64,000 nt of DNA from Pseudoxanthomonas mexicana (GCF_001556105.1 NZ_LSIF01000026.1:22405-86404), one strand, 5' to 3'; numbered from the stretch's first letter, positions 8,981 to 20,218 are shown. Translations and numbers: made by a program. The notes: generated by a model not told the origin, from the letters alone.

Positions 8981-9997
8981 ATGAACCCTACGATTCAGGA
9001 CCCTTCGGGGCGCGGAGCCCAGCGCCTCGAATGGGCGCGCGGCGCGCTCGGCGATCCTTACGCGCAGCTCGAACGCGCCTCGATGGATGCCGGTTACCGC
9101 AGCTACTGGCGCAGCCTGGGCGATGGACCCGGACGGATCGTGATGGATTCGCCCCCCGGCCTGGAGGACGTGCGGCCGTGGTTGGCGATGCGTGAGCTGC
9201 TGATGGGCGGCGATGTGCGCGTTCCGGACGTACTGGGCATCGACGTCGAACTCGGCTTCCTGCTGCTGGAGGATCTCGGCGGCCCGACGCTGGCGCATGT
9301 GATCAGCGACGACAACGCCGACACCTGGTTCGATGCCGCGATCGAACAGTTGCTGCGCCTGCAGGCGATTGCACCACCCGAGGGCATGGGCGAGTTCGGC
9401 GAAGCGCTATTGCAACGCGATGCCGGGCTGTTCGACGAATGGTTCCTGCGTCGCCATCTGGGGCTGACGCTGGACTGCGGCGAAACGGAAGGACTGGAGC
9501 TGGCGCAGCGCCGCCTGATGGACAACGCCCTGACGCAGGCACGCGTGCTGACCCATCGCGATTTCATGCCGCGGAACCTGATGCCGGTGACGCCCGGCCC
9601 GGCCGTGCTGGACTTCCAGGACTGCGTGCGCGGACCGGTGGCCTACGATGCGATGAGCCTGTTCAAGGACGCGTTCCTGAGCTGGCCGATCGAGCGCGTC
9701 GATGGCTGGCTCGCGCGCTATCACGCGCGTGCGACGCGCGCCGGCGTACCCGTGCCGGAATTGAAGGCCTTCCTGCGCGATGCGGACTGGATGGGCATCC
9801 AGCGGCACCTGAAGATCCTGGGCATCTTTTCGCGCCTGCACTACCGCGACGGCAAGACCCGCTACCTGCCGGACGTGCCGCGCTTCATCCGTTATCTCGA
9901 CGAGGTGCTGCCGCGCTATCCGGAACTGACCGGCCTGCACAGGCTGCTCGATGCACGCATCAAGCCCGTGCTGCTTGCGCGCGGTGAAATCGCATGA
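8981..9997 (+). CDS. amgK: N-acetylmuramate/N-acetylglucosamine 1-kinase AmgK
   Basis: A 338-residue aminoglycoside-phosphotransferase-fold kinase. It shows the catalytic loop LTHRDFMPRNL and the metal-binding VLDFQD. Together with the following murU it forms the AmgK-MurU peptidoglycan recycling route, in which MurNAc is phosphorylated at the anomeric position and turned into UDP-MurNAc, bypassing fosfomycin-sensitive MurA. The ATG at 8981 is chosen because residues translated upstream do not look like the family. The last four bases overlap the murU start (ATGA), indicating translational coupling. Confidence 0.92.
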   Translation: MNPTIQDPSGRGAQRLEWARGALGDPYAQLERASMDAGYRSYWRSLGDGPGRIVMDSPPGLEDVRPWLAMRELLMGGDVRVPDVLGIDVELGFLLLEDLGGPTLAHVISDDNADTWFDAAIEQLLRLQAIAPPEGMGEFGEALLQRDAGLFDEWFLRRHLGLTLDCGETEGLELAQRRLMDNALTQARVLTHRDFMPRNLMPVTPGPAVLDFQDCVRGPVAYDAMSLFKDAFLSWPIERVDGWLARYHARATRAGVPVPELKAFLRDADWMGIQRHLKILGIFSRLHYRDGKTRYLPDVPRFIRYLDEVLPRYPELTGLHRLLDARIKPVLLARGEIA

Positions 9998-10710
9998 AGG
10001 CGCTGGTCTTCGCGGCGGGACTCGGCGAACGCATGCGGCCGTTGACCGACCATACGCCCAAGCCGTTGATCGAAGCCGGTGGCAAGCCGCTGATCGTCTG
10101 GCACCTGGAAAAGCTGGCGGCGCTCGGCGTGGATGAGGTGGTGATCAACACCAGCTGGCTGGCTGACCGCTTTCCGGCGGTGCTGGGCGACGGCGCGCGC
10201 TGGGGGCTACGCCTGCACTACCTGCACGAAGGCGACACGCCGCTGGAAACCGGCGGTGGCATGCTCAATGCGCTGCCGCTGCTGGGCGACGCACCTTTCC
10301 TGCTGGTCAACGGCGACATCTGGACCGACTTCGATTTCGCCCGTCTGCCGCGCGAGCCCGCGGGACTGGCGCACCTGGCATTGGTGGATCCGCCGACGTT
10401 CGCACCACGCGGGGATTTCGCGCTCGACGCGACCGGCACGCTGCATCGCGAAGGCGAACATCGGCTGACCTATGCCGGCCTCGGGATCTATCGACCTGCC
10501 CTGCTCGACGCGTGGCAACAGCATGCCGCAGGCCAGATCCGCGAAACCACCAGCGGCAAGCCGCGCTTTCCGCTACTGCCGCTGCTACATGCCGGCATGG
10601 TCAACGGGCGCATCACCGGTGAACGACTGCCGGGTCGCTGGACCGACGTGGGCACGCCTGAGCGGCTGGCGGATCTGGACAAGGAACTCGCGAACGACGC
10701 TTCGCGCTGA
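9994..10710 (+). CDS. murU: N-acetylmuramate alpha-1-phosphate uridylyltransferase MurU
   Basis: A 238-residue nucleotidyltransferase. The N-terminus KALVFAAGLGERMRPLTDHT is the nucleotide-binding signature, followed by PKPLIEAGGKPLI; LVNGDIWTDFDF is the metal-binding region, and GRWTDVGTPERL closes the domain. It makes UDP-MurNAc from the AmgK product. It begins inside the amgK stop and ends 3 bases before the convergent hda stop, leaving no room for a separate terminator. Confidence 0.93.
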   Translation: MKALVFAAGLGERMRPLTDHTPKPLIEAGGKPLIVWHLEKLAALGVDEVVINTSWLADRFPAVLGDGARWGLRLHYLHEGDTPLETGGGMLNALPLLGDAPFLLVNGDIWTDFDFARLPREPAGLAHLALVDPPTFAPRGDFALDATGTLHREGEHRLTYAGLGIYRPALLDAWQQHAAGQIRETTSGKPRFPLLPLLHAGMVNGRITGERLPGRWTDVGTPERLADLDKELANDASR

Positions 10711-10713
10711 CGC

Positions 10714-11424
10714 TCAGAGCACCTGCCGCAGGAACGGCACGGTGATCCTGCGCTGCGCGGCGAGCGATGCGCGGTCCAGCCGGTCGAGCAGGACGACCAG
10801 TGCGCCGAGGTCACGGTCGGTGCGCGTGAGCAGCCAGTCCAGCGCCGCGTCTTCCAGCACCAGCCCGCGACGCTGCGCACGGTCACGCAGGACATCGCGG
10901 CGCCCATCGTCGCCCAGCGGATCCAGCATCACCCGCAGGCACTGCTGCAGGCGCGAACGCAGGTCCGGCAGCACCAGGCCGATGTCGTCGGGAATGCCGC
11001 GCGCGGTGTACAGCACGTTCACGCCCGACGCACGGGCACGGTTGTGGAAATCGAACAACGCGACTTCGTCATCGCGACCGCCCGCGATGGCGTCGATGCC
11101 ATCCAGCGCGATCACGTCATTGCCCTCCAGCGCGTCGAGCGCATCGCGCATGCGGCCGACCGCTGCGGCAACCGGCAGGTAGGCCGCGCGACGATGCTGT
11201 TGCTCGGTCTCGGCGCACAAGGCCAACGCCAGGTGGGTCTTGCCTGTCCTCGACGCACCCGCGAGGTATACCCAGTCCGCACCCGTCGCGGTTGCGAGCG
11301 TCGACAGCACCGACAGCGCGCCGTCGGGCGGCGCGATGAAGCTGTCGAAACGCTGGTCGGGCGGATAGCGCAGCGCCAACGGCAACTGCGGCACCAGGTC
11401 CGCCCCCTGCCCGTCGCGGCTCAC
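10714..11424 (-). CDS. hda: DnaA regulatory inactivator Hda
   Basis: A 236-residue AAA+ protein that, with the DNA-loaded sliding clamp, stimulates DnaA-ATP hydrolysis after initiation. It shows the clamp-binding QLPLAL near the N-terminus, a Walker A (GASRTGKTHLALAL), a Walker B (DVIALDGID) and a DnaA-like lid. The GTG at 11424 is chosen because it overlaps the stop of the upstream permease gene (GTGA); GTG 11394 is a shorter alternative. The same frame stays open far upstream, but that part is a shadow of the permease gene. Confidence 0.92.
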   Translation of the reverse strand: MSRDGQGADLVPQLPLALRYPPDQRFDSFIAPPDGALSVLSTLATATGADWVYLAGASRTGKTHLALALCAETEQQHRRAAYLPVAAAVGRMRDALDALEGNDVIALDGIDAIAGGRDDEVALFDFHNRARASGVNVLYTARGIPDDIGLVLPDLRSRLQQCLRVMLDPLGDDGRRDVLRDRAQRRGLVLEDAALDWLLTRTDRDLGALVVLLDRLDRASLAAQRRITVPFLRQVL

Positions 11425-12584
11425 GGCGTATCGATGTCGCGGATCGCCACCTGTTCCACGCTGCCCTTGTCGATGTACGAATCCAGGACGATGGAGGGCC
11501 GGTCGCCTGCATACAGGCGGCTCTGCGTGTAGCGCTCGTGCGCGAAGCGCAGCAACACATTGGCGATCGCGGCGATCGGCAACGCCAGCAGCATGCCGAG
11601 GAAGCCGAACAACTGGCCGCCGGCCATGATGGCGAAGATCACCGCCACCGGATGCAACCCGATGCGGTCGCCGACGATACGGGGGGTCAACACGTAGCCT
11701 TCCAGCATCTGCCCGACCACGAACACGCCCATCACCATCGCCACCAGCGACCAGTCGCCGCCCGACTGCATCAACGCGGCGATCACGCCGAGCACGATGC
11801 CGGTAGCGGTGCCGAGGTACGGCACGAAGCTGATCAGGCCGGCGATGATGCCGACCAGCAGGCCGACCTTGAGTCCCACCACCGACAGGCCGATCGCATA
11901 GATCGCGCCCAGCGCCAGCATCACCAGGAACTGACCACGCAGGAACGCACCCAGCACTTCGTTCGATTCCAGCGCCAGTCGGGTCACCGTCGCGATGTGG
12001 TCGCGCGGCACCAGTGCGGCGATGCGTTCGACCAGGACGTCCCAGTCGCGCAGGAAATAGAACGTCAGGATCGGCAGCAGCACCAGGTTGGCGACCCACG
12101 CCATCACCGCGAAGCCGGACCGCGAGAAATAGCCGAACAACGTGGCCGCGACACCACCGGCCTGCTGCCAATGGCTGCGCACCCATTCCGTCACGCGGTC
12201 GGGATCGAGCCAGGCAACCAGTTCCAGCCCGGTGCGGCGCTCGACCCACGGCAGCGCGGTCTGCACGAACCAGTCGTGGTACGCCGGCAACGATTCGATC
12301 ACCGTGGCCACCTGCCGCTCGATCATCGGCACCAGCAGCACCAGCGCGAGCGTCAGCAACAGCACCATCAGCGTGAATACCAGCACGACGGCGGTGGTGC
12401 GGGAACGGCCTGAACGCTCCAGGCGATCCACCCACGGATCGCCCAGCCACCCCAGCAGCGCAGCGCAGACGAAAGGCGTCAGCACCGGCGCCAGCAGCCA
12501 GATCAGCCAGCCGACGATCAGGGCGATCAGCAGCCATTGCCAGCGGCGGGCCAGCGTACCGGCCGGCGTGGAGGAGAGATCCAT
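11421..12584 (-). CDS. AI-2E family transporter (PerM-like)
   Basis: A 387-residue polytopic membrane protein with about eight hydrophobic segments in the PerM/TqsA pattern. These include WLLIALIVGWLIWLLAP at the N-terminus, LVLLPILTFYFLRDWD in the middle, and ISFVPYLGTATGIVLG and FGFLGMLLALPIAAI toward the C-terminus. Family members are permeases, some exporting autoinducer-2; the substrate is not predictable. The start at 12584 follows DUF2066 by 14 bases and the stop overlaps hda, so the three genes form one unit. Confidence 0.88.
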   Translation of the reverse strand: MDLSSTPAGTLARRWQWLLIALIVGWLIWLLAPVLTPFVCAALLGWLGDPWVDRLERSGRSRTTAVVLVFTLMVLLLTLALVLLVPMIERQVATVIESLPAYHDWFVQTALPWVERRTGLELVAWLDPDRVTEWVRSHWQQAGGVAATLFGYFSRSGFAVMAWVANLVLLPILTFYFLRDWDVLVERIAALVPRDHIATVTRLALESNEVLGAFLRGQFLVMLALGAIYAIGLSVVGLKVGLLVGIIAGLISFVPYLGTATGIVLGVIAALMQSGGDWSLVAMVMGVFVVGQMLEGYVLTPRIVGDRIGLHPVAVIFAIMAGGQLFGFLGMLLALPIAAIANVLLRFAHERYTQSRLYAGDRPSIVLDSYIDKGSVEQVAIRDIDTP

Positions 12585-12598
12585 GCAGCGTCCTTGTG

Positions 12599-13684
12599 TC
12601 AACGCATCTGGTAGGCCGGCGGCTCGCCTTCGCCACCGGTGAAAGGAGCCTCGTCGCCCATGGTGCGGCGGAAGCCGGCCAGGCCCGAGACCAGTTCGAG
12701 GTCGAGTTCCAGCACATCGCCGCTGGCACGCACCGGCGTGATATGGCGGACCACGGCCATCTTCTGCAGATGGCCGGTCAGGCGCAGGTAGTCGTCCGTG
12801 TTGCGGATACCGGTGAACAGCACGCGGTAGGTGCCGGCCGGACCCGCGCTGCCACGCTTGCCGTAACGCTTCACCAATGCATCGGCGGTGCCGTCGGCAC
12901 CGGACGCCATCGCACGTCGCGCGTCCGCATCGGTCACCGACCATTTGCCAAGTACCTTGCCGGCATCGACGAACACCCAGTCGGCCGTCCAGCCACCCTT
13001 GGCATTGCGGTAAAGCTTGCCGACCAGTTGCATCGGCGGGCTGTAGCGCGCGGATGCACGCGCGACGGCAGCGGTGTCCTGACGCCAGATGGCTCCCACC
13101 AACGCCTGTTCCGCCGCCCCACCGGCCGGCAGGCCCAAGCCATAGCCACGCTCGATCGCGCGATTGAGCAGCGGACGCGCGGCATTGGAGTGCGGCAACC
13201 CGACCAGGCGCGGGCCGCTGCCATCGTTGATCGCCAGCCAGACCACCGGCTTCGGACGCGGCTGCGGCCACACCGGCAGGCCCAACGCACCCGCCAGGCC
13301 GTTGACCTGGTCTTCGTCGAAGCGCACCACCAGCGTGGTGCGGAAGGTCGGCGCACCGGTCGCCGAGGTGCCCTGGTCCTGGCGATAGTCGTAGCCGTCC
13401 ACGTAGTCCTTGGCGTTGCGCAGCTCGGCACCGACGCCGGGGCGCGACATCGCCGCTCGGTCGCCCGACAGCTTGCCCAGCACCGTGCCCAGCGCGCGCG
13501 CGAAGCCGCCCTGACGCTCGGCTTCACCCTGTCCGCTGACCGGCACCTCCGCCTGGTACAGCCCGCGCGCGGAGACCGCATCGCCTTCCGTGCGCAGGCC
13601 GGACTGCGCCCGCACGGCGGGCGTCGTGGTCAGTGCCGCCACCAGCAGTGCGGTGGCGAGTGCGATACCTGGGATACGGCGCAT
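12599..13684 (-). CDS. DUF2066 domain-containing exported protein
   Basis: A 361-residue protein with a signal peptide (MRRIPGIALATALLVAALTT, cleavage near VRAQ). The mature part begins YQAEVPVSGQGEAERQGGFA, the usual DUF2066 start. The family is of unknown function and commonly precedes a PerM-like gene and hda in gammaproteobacteria, as here. It is first in a minus-strand unit with the permease and hda and is divergent from purM. Confidence 0.82.
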   Translation of the reverse strand: MRRIPGIALATALLVAALTTTPAVRAQSGLRTEGDAVSARGLYQAEVPVSGQGEAERQGGFARALGTVLGKLSGDRAAMSRPGVGAELRNAKDYVDGYDYRQDQGTSATGAPTFRTTLVVRFDEDQVNGLAGALGLPVWPQPRPKPVVWLAINDGSGPRLVGLPHSNAARPLLNRAIERGYGLGLPAGGAAEQALVGAIWRQDTAAVARASARYSPPMQLVGKLYRNAKGGWTADWVFVDAGKVLGKWSVTDADARRAMASGADGTADALVKRYGKRGSAGPAGTYRVLFTGIRNTDDYLRLTGHLQKMAVVRHITPVRASGDVLELDLELVSGLAGFRRTMGDEAPFTGGEGEPPAYQMR

Positions 13685-13786
13685 CGAGCGTCCTTGAGCT
13701 CTGCAGACCCGGCGAATTGTTGCCCGAATGACCCTGTATCGCCAACGGCACCCGTTCAGGGCGGTCGCTCGGACCACCGATTCCTT

Positions 13787-13792
13787 TAAAAT
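13787..13792 (+). promoter_or_regulatory. Candidate -10 element for purM
   Basis: TAAAAT lies 62 bases before the purM ATG, in the gap between the divergent DUF2066 gene and purM. No good -35 box is seen 17 bases upstream. Confidence 0.35.
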
Positions 13793-13853
13793 CACGCCTC
13801 TGCCCCGCCGACGACCGCCCGTGACCCAGCCGACGCCTTCCGCCCCCACCCCG

Positions 13854-14870
13854 ATGACCTATCGCGACGCGGGTGTCGATATCGACGCCGGCAACGAACT
13901 GGTCGAACGCATCAAACCGCTGGTGAAGCGCAGCTTCCGGCCGGAAGTGATGGGCGGGCTGGGCGGCTTCGGCGCGTTGTTCGACCTGTCCGGCAAGTAC
14001 CGCGAGCCCGTGCTGGTCTCCGGCACCGACGGTGTGGGCACCAAGCTGAAGCTCGCGCAGCAGCTCGGCCGGCACGACACCATCGGCATCGACCTGGTCG
14101 CCATGTGCGTCAACGACGTGCTGGTGCAGGGCGCCGAGCCACTGTTCTTCCTCGACTATTTCGCCACCGGCAAGCTCGACATCGACACCACGGTCGCCGT
14201 GGTCGGCGGCATCGCCCGCGGCTGCGAGCTGTCCGGCTGCGCGCTGATCGGCGGCGAGACCGCCGAGATGCCCGACATGTACGGCCCGGGCGAGTACGAC
14301 CTGGCCGGCTTCTGCGTGGCGGCGGTGGAAAAGTCGCGCCTGCTGGACGGCAACAAGGTCCGTGCCGGCGACGTGCTGCTCGGCATCGCCTCCAGCGGCC
14401 CGCATTCCAACGGCTATTCGCTGGTCCGCCGCATCTACGACCGCGCCGGCCGACCGGCCGATATCGAGGTGGGCGGCGTGCCGCTCGCCGACGCATTGAT
14501 GGCGCCGACCACGTTGTACGTGAAGCCGATCCTGGAACTGCTGCAGGCGCACGACCTGCATGGCATGGCGCACATCACCGGGGGCGGCCTGACCGAGAAC
14601 ATCATCCGCGTGATCCCCGACGGCCTGGGCCTGCAGATCGACGCGAGCGCGTGGACGCTGCCGCCGGTGTTCGACTGGCTGCAGCGCGAAGGCGCGGTCG
14701 AGAACGCCGAGATGTGGCGCACCTTCAACTGCGGCATCGGCTTCGTGCTGGTGGTCGCGCCGGACCAGCTCGCCGCCGTGCAGACGGACCTGGCCCGCCT
14801 GCACCTGACCCACTGGCAGATCGGCGAGGTCGTCACCGCCAGCGGCGGCGAACGCGTCCGCATCGGCTGA
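13854..14870 (+). CDS. purM: Phosphoribosylformylglycinamidine cyclo-ligase PurM
   Basis: A 338-residue AIR synthetase of de novo purine synthesis. It begins [17 protein letters not shown] and carries [13 protein letters not shown], the [20 protein letters not shown] nucleotide-binding stretch, [19 protein letters not shown] and [14 protein letters not shown] 13854 gives the usual family N-terminus; a GTG at 13821 would add 11 Pro/Thr-rich residues. It heads an operon with a DUF2238 gene and purN. Confidence 0.95.
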   Translation: MTYRDAGVDIDAGNELVERIKPLVKRSFRPEVMGGLGGFGALFDLSGKYREPVLVSGTDGVGTKLKLAQQLGRHDTIGIDLVAMCVNDVLVQGAEPLFFLDYFATGKLDIDTTVAVVGGIARGCELSGCALIGGETAEMPDMYGPGEYDLAGFCVAAVEKSRLLDGNKVRAGDVLLGIASSGPHSNGYSLVRRIYDRAGRPADIEVGGVPLADALMAPTTLYVKPILELLQAHDLHGMAHITGGGLTENIIRVIPDGLGLQIDASAWTLPPVFDWLQREGAVENAEMWRTFNCGIGFVLVVAPDQLAAVQTDLARLHLTHWQIGEVVTASGGERVRIG

Positions 14871-14877
14871 GCGCGGC

Positions 14878-15498
14878 ATGCCGCGCAGCAAGGCGATCGC
14901 CTTCGGATTGACGTTGGCGGTGTTCGCCGCCACGTGGATCGCGCCGCGCTGGCCGGTCGAGCAGGCCATGCACAGCAGCCTGACCGTGCTCGGGCTGGCC
15001 TGGCTGTGGTGGCATGACCGGCGCTGGCCGCTGCGGCCGGCGCATTTCGCGCTGATCTGCGCCTTCATCGTGGCGCACTGCATCGGCGCGCGCTGGCTGT
15101 ACTCCTACGTGCCGTACGACGCCTGGCTGCAGGCCACGACCGGCTGGTCGCCGGCGGAGGCGTTCGGCTGGCAGCGCAACCATTTCGACCGCTTCATCCA
15201 CCTGATGTATGGCATCTGCTTCACGCCTGCCGCCTGGCATTGGCTGCGCCAGCGCTGGCCGCAGCTGTCCATCGGGCAGGCCTTCATCCTCGCGGTGATG
15301 CTGATCATGTGCACGAGTCTGGTGTACGAATGGCTGGAATGGGCCATCGCACTGACGATGTCGCCGGAGGCGGCCGAGTCCTACAACGGCCAGCAAGGTG
15401 ACGTCTGGGATGCCCATGCCGACATGCTGCTGGCCACCCTCGGCGCGCTGCTGACGTGGCCGCTGGCCCATGCCGAGCGGCGCGGAGTCGCAGCATGA
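14878..15498 (+). CDS. DUF2238 (YjdF-like) inner-membrane protein
   Basis: A 206-residue polytopic protein with about six hydrophobic segments and the family regions NHFDRFIHLMYGICFTPAAW, YEWLEWAIAL and GDVWDAHADMLLATLGA. Function is unknown. It sits between purM and purN, which are adjacent in E. coli. It starts 7 bases after purM, and its stop overlaps the purN ATG (ATGA), so all three should be co-translated. Confidence 0.82.
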   Translation: MPRSKAIAFGLTLAVFAATWIAPRWPVEQAMHSSLTVLGLAWLWWHDRRWPLRPAHFALICAFIVAHCIGARWLYSYVPYDAWLQATTGWSPAEAFGWQRNHFDRFIHLMYGICFTPAAWHWLRQRWPQLSIGQAFILAVMLIMCTSLVYEWLEWAIALTMSPEAAESYNGQQGDVWDAHADMLLATLGALLTWPLAHAERRGVAA

Positions 15499-16148
15499 CC
15501 GCACGCATCGCGGTGTTGGCCTCCGGTCGCGGCAGCAACCTGCAGGCCATCCTGCAGGCGATTGCCGATAACACGCTGGATGCCGAGGTCGTGGGCGTGT
15601 TCTCCGACAAGCCGACTGCGCCAGCCCTGCGGCAGGTACCGGCCGCACGACGCTGGAGCGCCCGACCCACCGCATTTCCCGATCGTGCCGCCTACGAAGC
15701 GGCACTGGCGGATGCCGTTGCCAGCACTCGCCCGGACTGGGTGGTCTGTGCTGGCTACATGCGCATCCTCGGCGACGCCTTCATCACCCGCTTCCGCGGT
15801 CGCCTGCTCAACATCCATCCCTCGCTGCTGCCCAAACACCGCGGACTGCATACCCATGCCCGCGCGATCGCGGCCGGCGACCCCGAACATGGCGCCAGTG
15901 TCCACTTCGTCATCCCCGAACTGGATGCCGGCGCGGTGATCGCCCGGGTGAAGGTGCCGGTCCTGCCTGGCGATACGCCGGAAACGCTGGCCGCACGGCT
16001 GCTTCCGCGCGAGCACGCCCTGCTGGTGGCGGTGCTGGGACTGGCCAGTGAGGGCCACTTGGCTGAACAGGAAGACGTCACTCGCTGTCACGGTCAGCCG
16101 TTATTAAATCCCCTGTCCCTAGATTCAGCCGACCGTTTGGTTTCCTGA
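15495..16148 (+). CDS. purN: Phosphoribosylglycinamide formyltransferase PurN
   Basis: A 217-residue GAR transformylase using 10-formyl-tetrahydrofolate. Visible are VLASGRGSNLQAI at the N-terminus, the catalytic NIHPSLLPKHRGLHTHARA loop (Asn and His), and HFVIPELDAGAVI with the catalytic Asp. The start overlaps the DUF2238 stop by four bases. The C-terminal 15-20 codons run through an AT-richer stretch (near 16100-16125) that may double as a promoter for the DUF3108 genes. Confidence 0.94.
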   Translation: MTARIAVLASGRGSNLQAILQAIADNTLDAEVVGVFSDKPTAPALRQVPAARRWSARPTAFPDRAAYEAALADAVASTRPDWVVCAGYMRILGDAFITRFRGRLLNIHPSLLPKHRGLHTHARAIAAGDPEHGASVHFVIPELDAGAVIARVKVPVLPGDTPETLAARLLPREHALLVAVLGLASEGHLAEQEDVTRCHGQPLLNPLSLDSADRLVS

Positions 16149-16163
16149 CGCCGCCCGCCCCCG

Positions 16164-16880
16164 ATGACCGTCCTGTTCCGCTCCCTGCTGGTTGGCCTGG
16201 CCTTGGCCGGATCCGTTGCACCCGCGTGGGCGCTGGATCCGTTCGTGGCCCGCTATCAGGCCTACTACGAAGGCAAGCTGGCCGGCAGCGCGAGCATGAA
16301 AGTCGAGCCGAAGAGCGGCAGTCAATGGCAGATCGACCTGAACGTCAAAGGCACGCGCGGTCTGGCCAGACTGGCCGGATTGAACATCGAGCAAAGCACG
16401 GTCTTCGACGCCATCGACGGGCAGTTCCGCCCACTCAGCCAAGCCACAGTCCGCCATGCGCTGTTCATGGGCAAGAAGATGGTCGGCACCTACGACTGGG
16501 ACAACCATAAGGCGCAGTGGCAGGGCGACATCAAGAAGAACCGTCGCGCGCCCCTCCCCCTGCAGCCCGGCGACCTGAGCGCCCTGTTGATGAACCTGGC
16601 GGTGATCCGCGACGCCGCGCCCGGCAAGCAGCTCGACTACCGTGTGGTGGACAATGGCCGCGTCCGCGAATACCAGTACGTCGTGTCACCCGAACCCGAA
16701 ACCGTGACCGTCGAGGACCTGAGCTACAGCGCACTGCGCGTAAGCCGGGCCAACGGCGGCAACGACGAAACCATTTTCTGGGTCGCCGATGGCGTACCCA
16801 CCCCCGTGCGCATCCTGCAGCGGGACAACGGTCAGGATGGCGTGGATCTCCGCCTGGTCGAATACCAAGGAGCCCCTTGA
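16164..16880 (+). CDS. DUF3108 exported protein, first of three tandem paralogues
   Basis: A 238-residue protein with a signal peptide (TVLFRSLLVGLALAG, cleavage near AWA-LDP). It shows the DUF3108 pattern: FVARYQAYYEGKLAGSA, YDWDNHKAQWQGDI, DLSALLMNLAVIRD and PTPVRILQRDNGQD. It is the most divergent of the three copies. The family is periplasmic and of unknown function. It starts 15 bases after purN. Confidence 0.8.
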   Translation: MTVLFRSLLVGLALAGSVAPAWALDPFVARYQAYYEGKLAGSASMKVEPKSGSQWQIDLNVKGTRGLARLAGLNIEQSTVFDAIDGQFRPLSQATVRHALFMGKKMVGTYDWDNHKAQWQGDIKKNRRAPLPLQPGDLSALLMNLAVIRDAAPGKQLDYRVVDNGRVREYQYVVSPEPETVTVEDLSYSALRVSRANGGNDETIFWVADGVPTPVRILQRDNGQDGVDLRLVEYQGAP

Positions 16881-16882
16881 AC

Positions 16883-17572
16883 ATGACAATGACCGCATTC
16901 CGCGTGCCGCGCTTGCTGCTCGCCGCCGCACTCCTGGCGGGCGCAAGCGCGCCCGCGCTCGCCATCGAAGCATTCACTGCGCAGTACAGCGCCAGTGCCC
17001 TGGGCATGGTCGGCGACGGGCAGATGTCCGTGGTGGCGCAGCCGGGCAATCGCTGGCAGTACTCGCTCAGCGTGCGCAACCAGGCGGTCGAACTGAGCCA
17101 GAAGACCGTGTTCGACCTGCAGGATGGCCGCATGCGCCCGCTCAGCAGCACGGACACCTCGCGACTGCTGATCAAGAAGAAGAACGTCAACACGCTTTAC
17201 GACTGGTCGAAGGCCCAGGCCACCTGGAGCGGCGACGTGAAGCCTGACCGCGCCGGCCCCGTGAAGCTGCTTGCGGGCGACATGGACGCGCTGCTGGTCA
17301 ACCTGGCCATCGTGCGCGACGTGGCGGCCGGCAAGCCGCTGACCTACCGCATGGTGGAGAACGGTCGCGCCAAGCCGATGAACTACCAAGTTGCAGGCAA
17401 GGAGCGCATCACCATCGGCGGCAAGCCACAGGACGCCACCAAGGTCGTCCGCACCGACGGCGACAAGCAGACCATCGTCTGGGTCGTGGCCGACACACCG
17501 GTTCCTGCGCGTATTCTTCAGCGCGAGAACGGCCAGGACCTCATCGACCTGACGCTCACGTCCTGGCGCTGA
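16883..17572 (+). CDS. DUF3108 exported protein, second tandem paralogue
   Basis: A 229-residue protein with a signal peptide (FRVPRLLLAAALLAGASAP, cleavage near ALA-IEA). Shared blocks with the third copy include NRWQYSLSVRNQ, WSGDVKPDRAGPVKL, GDMDALLVNLAIVRDV and LTLTSWR at the C-terminus. AAGGAG lies about 10 bases before the ATG at 16883; a second ATG follows at 16889. It starts 2 bases after the first copy. Confidence 0.8.
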   Translation: MTMTAFRVPRLLLAAALLAGASAPALAIEAFTAQYSASALGMVGDGQMSVVAQPGNRWQYSLSVRNQAVELSQKTVFDLQDGRMRPLSSTDTSRLLIKKKNVNTLYDWSKAQATWSGDVKPDRAGPVKLLAGDMDALLVNLAIVRDVAAGKPLTYRMVENGRAKPMNYQVAGKERITIGGKPQDATKVVRTDGDKQTIVWVVADTPVPARILQRENGQDLIDLTLTSWR

Positions 17573-17594
17573 CCGCCACGCTGGAGAAACTGCC

Positions 17595-18275
17595 ATGACA
17601 AGGATGTCCGCGCTGCTGGCGATCGCCTCCACGGTGCTCGCGATGACGGCCGCCCCGGCTTATGCGTTGAAGCCCTTTACCGCCCAATACGATGCCTCTT
17701 ACAAGGGCATTTCCGCGGGCGGTTCAATGTCGCTCTCGCAGCAAGGCAACCGCTGGACCCACACGATGGGCATCCGCAACGCGATGGCCAACCTGAGCCA
17801 GGCCACCGTGTTCGAGGATGCCGCAGGCCGCTATCGGCCATTGGGAGGCAGTGACCGTTCAACCTACCTGATGAAGACGCGGTCCATCGTCACGCACTAC
17901 AACTGGAAAGGCATGCAGGTACGCTGGACCGGCGACGTGAAGCCACAGCGGGCCGGTCCGGTGGCGATGCAGGTTGGGGACATGGATGCCCTGCTGGTGA
18001 ACCTGGCGCTCGTCCGCGATGTCGGCTTCGGCCGCACGTCGATGAACTACCGCCTGCTGGAGAATGGCAAGGCCAAGCCGATGGCCTACCGCGTCGCCGG
18101 CCGCGAAAAGATCACCGTGGGCGGGCGTGCGCTGGACACGACCAAGGTGGTGCAAGACGCGGGCGGCAAGCAGACCACCGCGTGGATCGCGGCCGGCGTG
18201 CCTGCGCCGGTACGCATCGTGCAGCGCGAGGACGGCAGCGAGGTGTTCCGTCTGCAGCTGACCTCCTGGCGCTGA
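17595..18275 (+). CDS. DUF3108 exported protein, third tandem paralogue
   Basis: A 226-residue protein with a signal peptide (SALLAIASTVLAMTAA, cleavage near AYA-LKP). It is close to the second copy: WTGDVKPQRAGPVAM, GDMDALLVNLALVRDV, and the same LTSWR end. GGAG at 17583-17586 supports the ATG at 17595. A strong terminator follows, closing the purM-to-DUF3108 unit. Confidence 0.8.
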   Translation: MTRMSALLAIASTVLAMTAAPAYALKPFTAQYDASYKGISAGGSMSLSQQGNRWTHTMGIRNAMANLSQATVFEDAAGRYRPLGGSDRSTYLMKTRSIVTHYNWKGMQVRWTGDVKPQRAGPVAMQVGDMDALLVNLALVRDVGFGRTSMNYRLLENGKAKPMAYRVAGREKITVGGRALDTTKVVQDAGGKQTTAWIAAGVPAPVRIVQREDGSEVFRLQLTSWR

Positions 18276-18287
18276 GTCAGCATCCAG

Positions 18288-18316
18288 AAAAAAAGCCCGG
18301 CGCATGCCGGGCTTTT

Positions 18317-18317
<1 letters not shown>
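18288..18317. terminator. Bidirectional rho-independent terminator
   Basis: AGCCCGGC pairs with GCCGGGCT around GCAT, with an A-run (18288-18294) on the left and a five-T run (18313-18317) on the right. It can end both the plus-strand DUF3108 genes and the minus-strand ibaG-murA-EF-hand unit. Its last base is the first base of the EF-hand stop codon on the minus strand. Confidence 0.88.

Positions 18318-20218
<1,901 letters not shown>

Noticed and set aside
10714..12729. 671-codon reading that would fuse hda to an upstream domain
   Set aside because: Residues upstream of the GTG at 11424 are an out-of-frame reading of the PerM-like gene. The true start is marked by the GTGA overlap.
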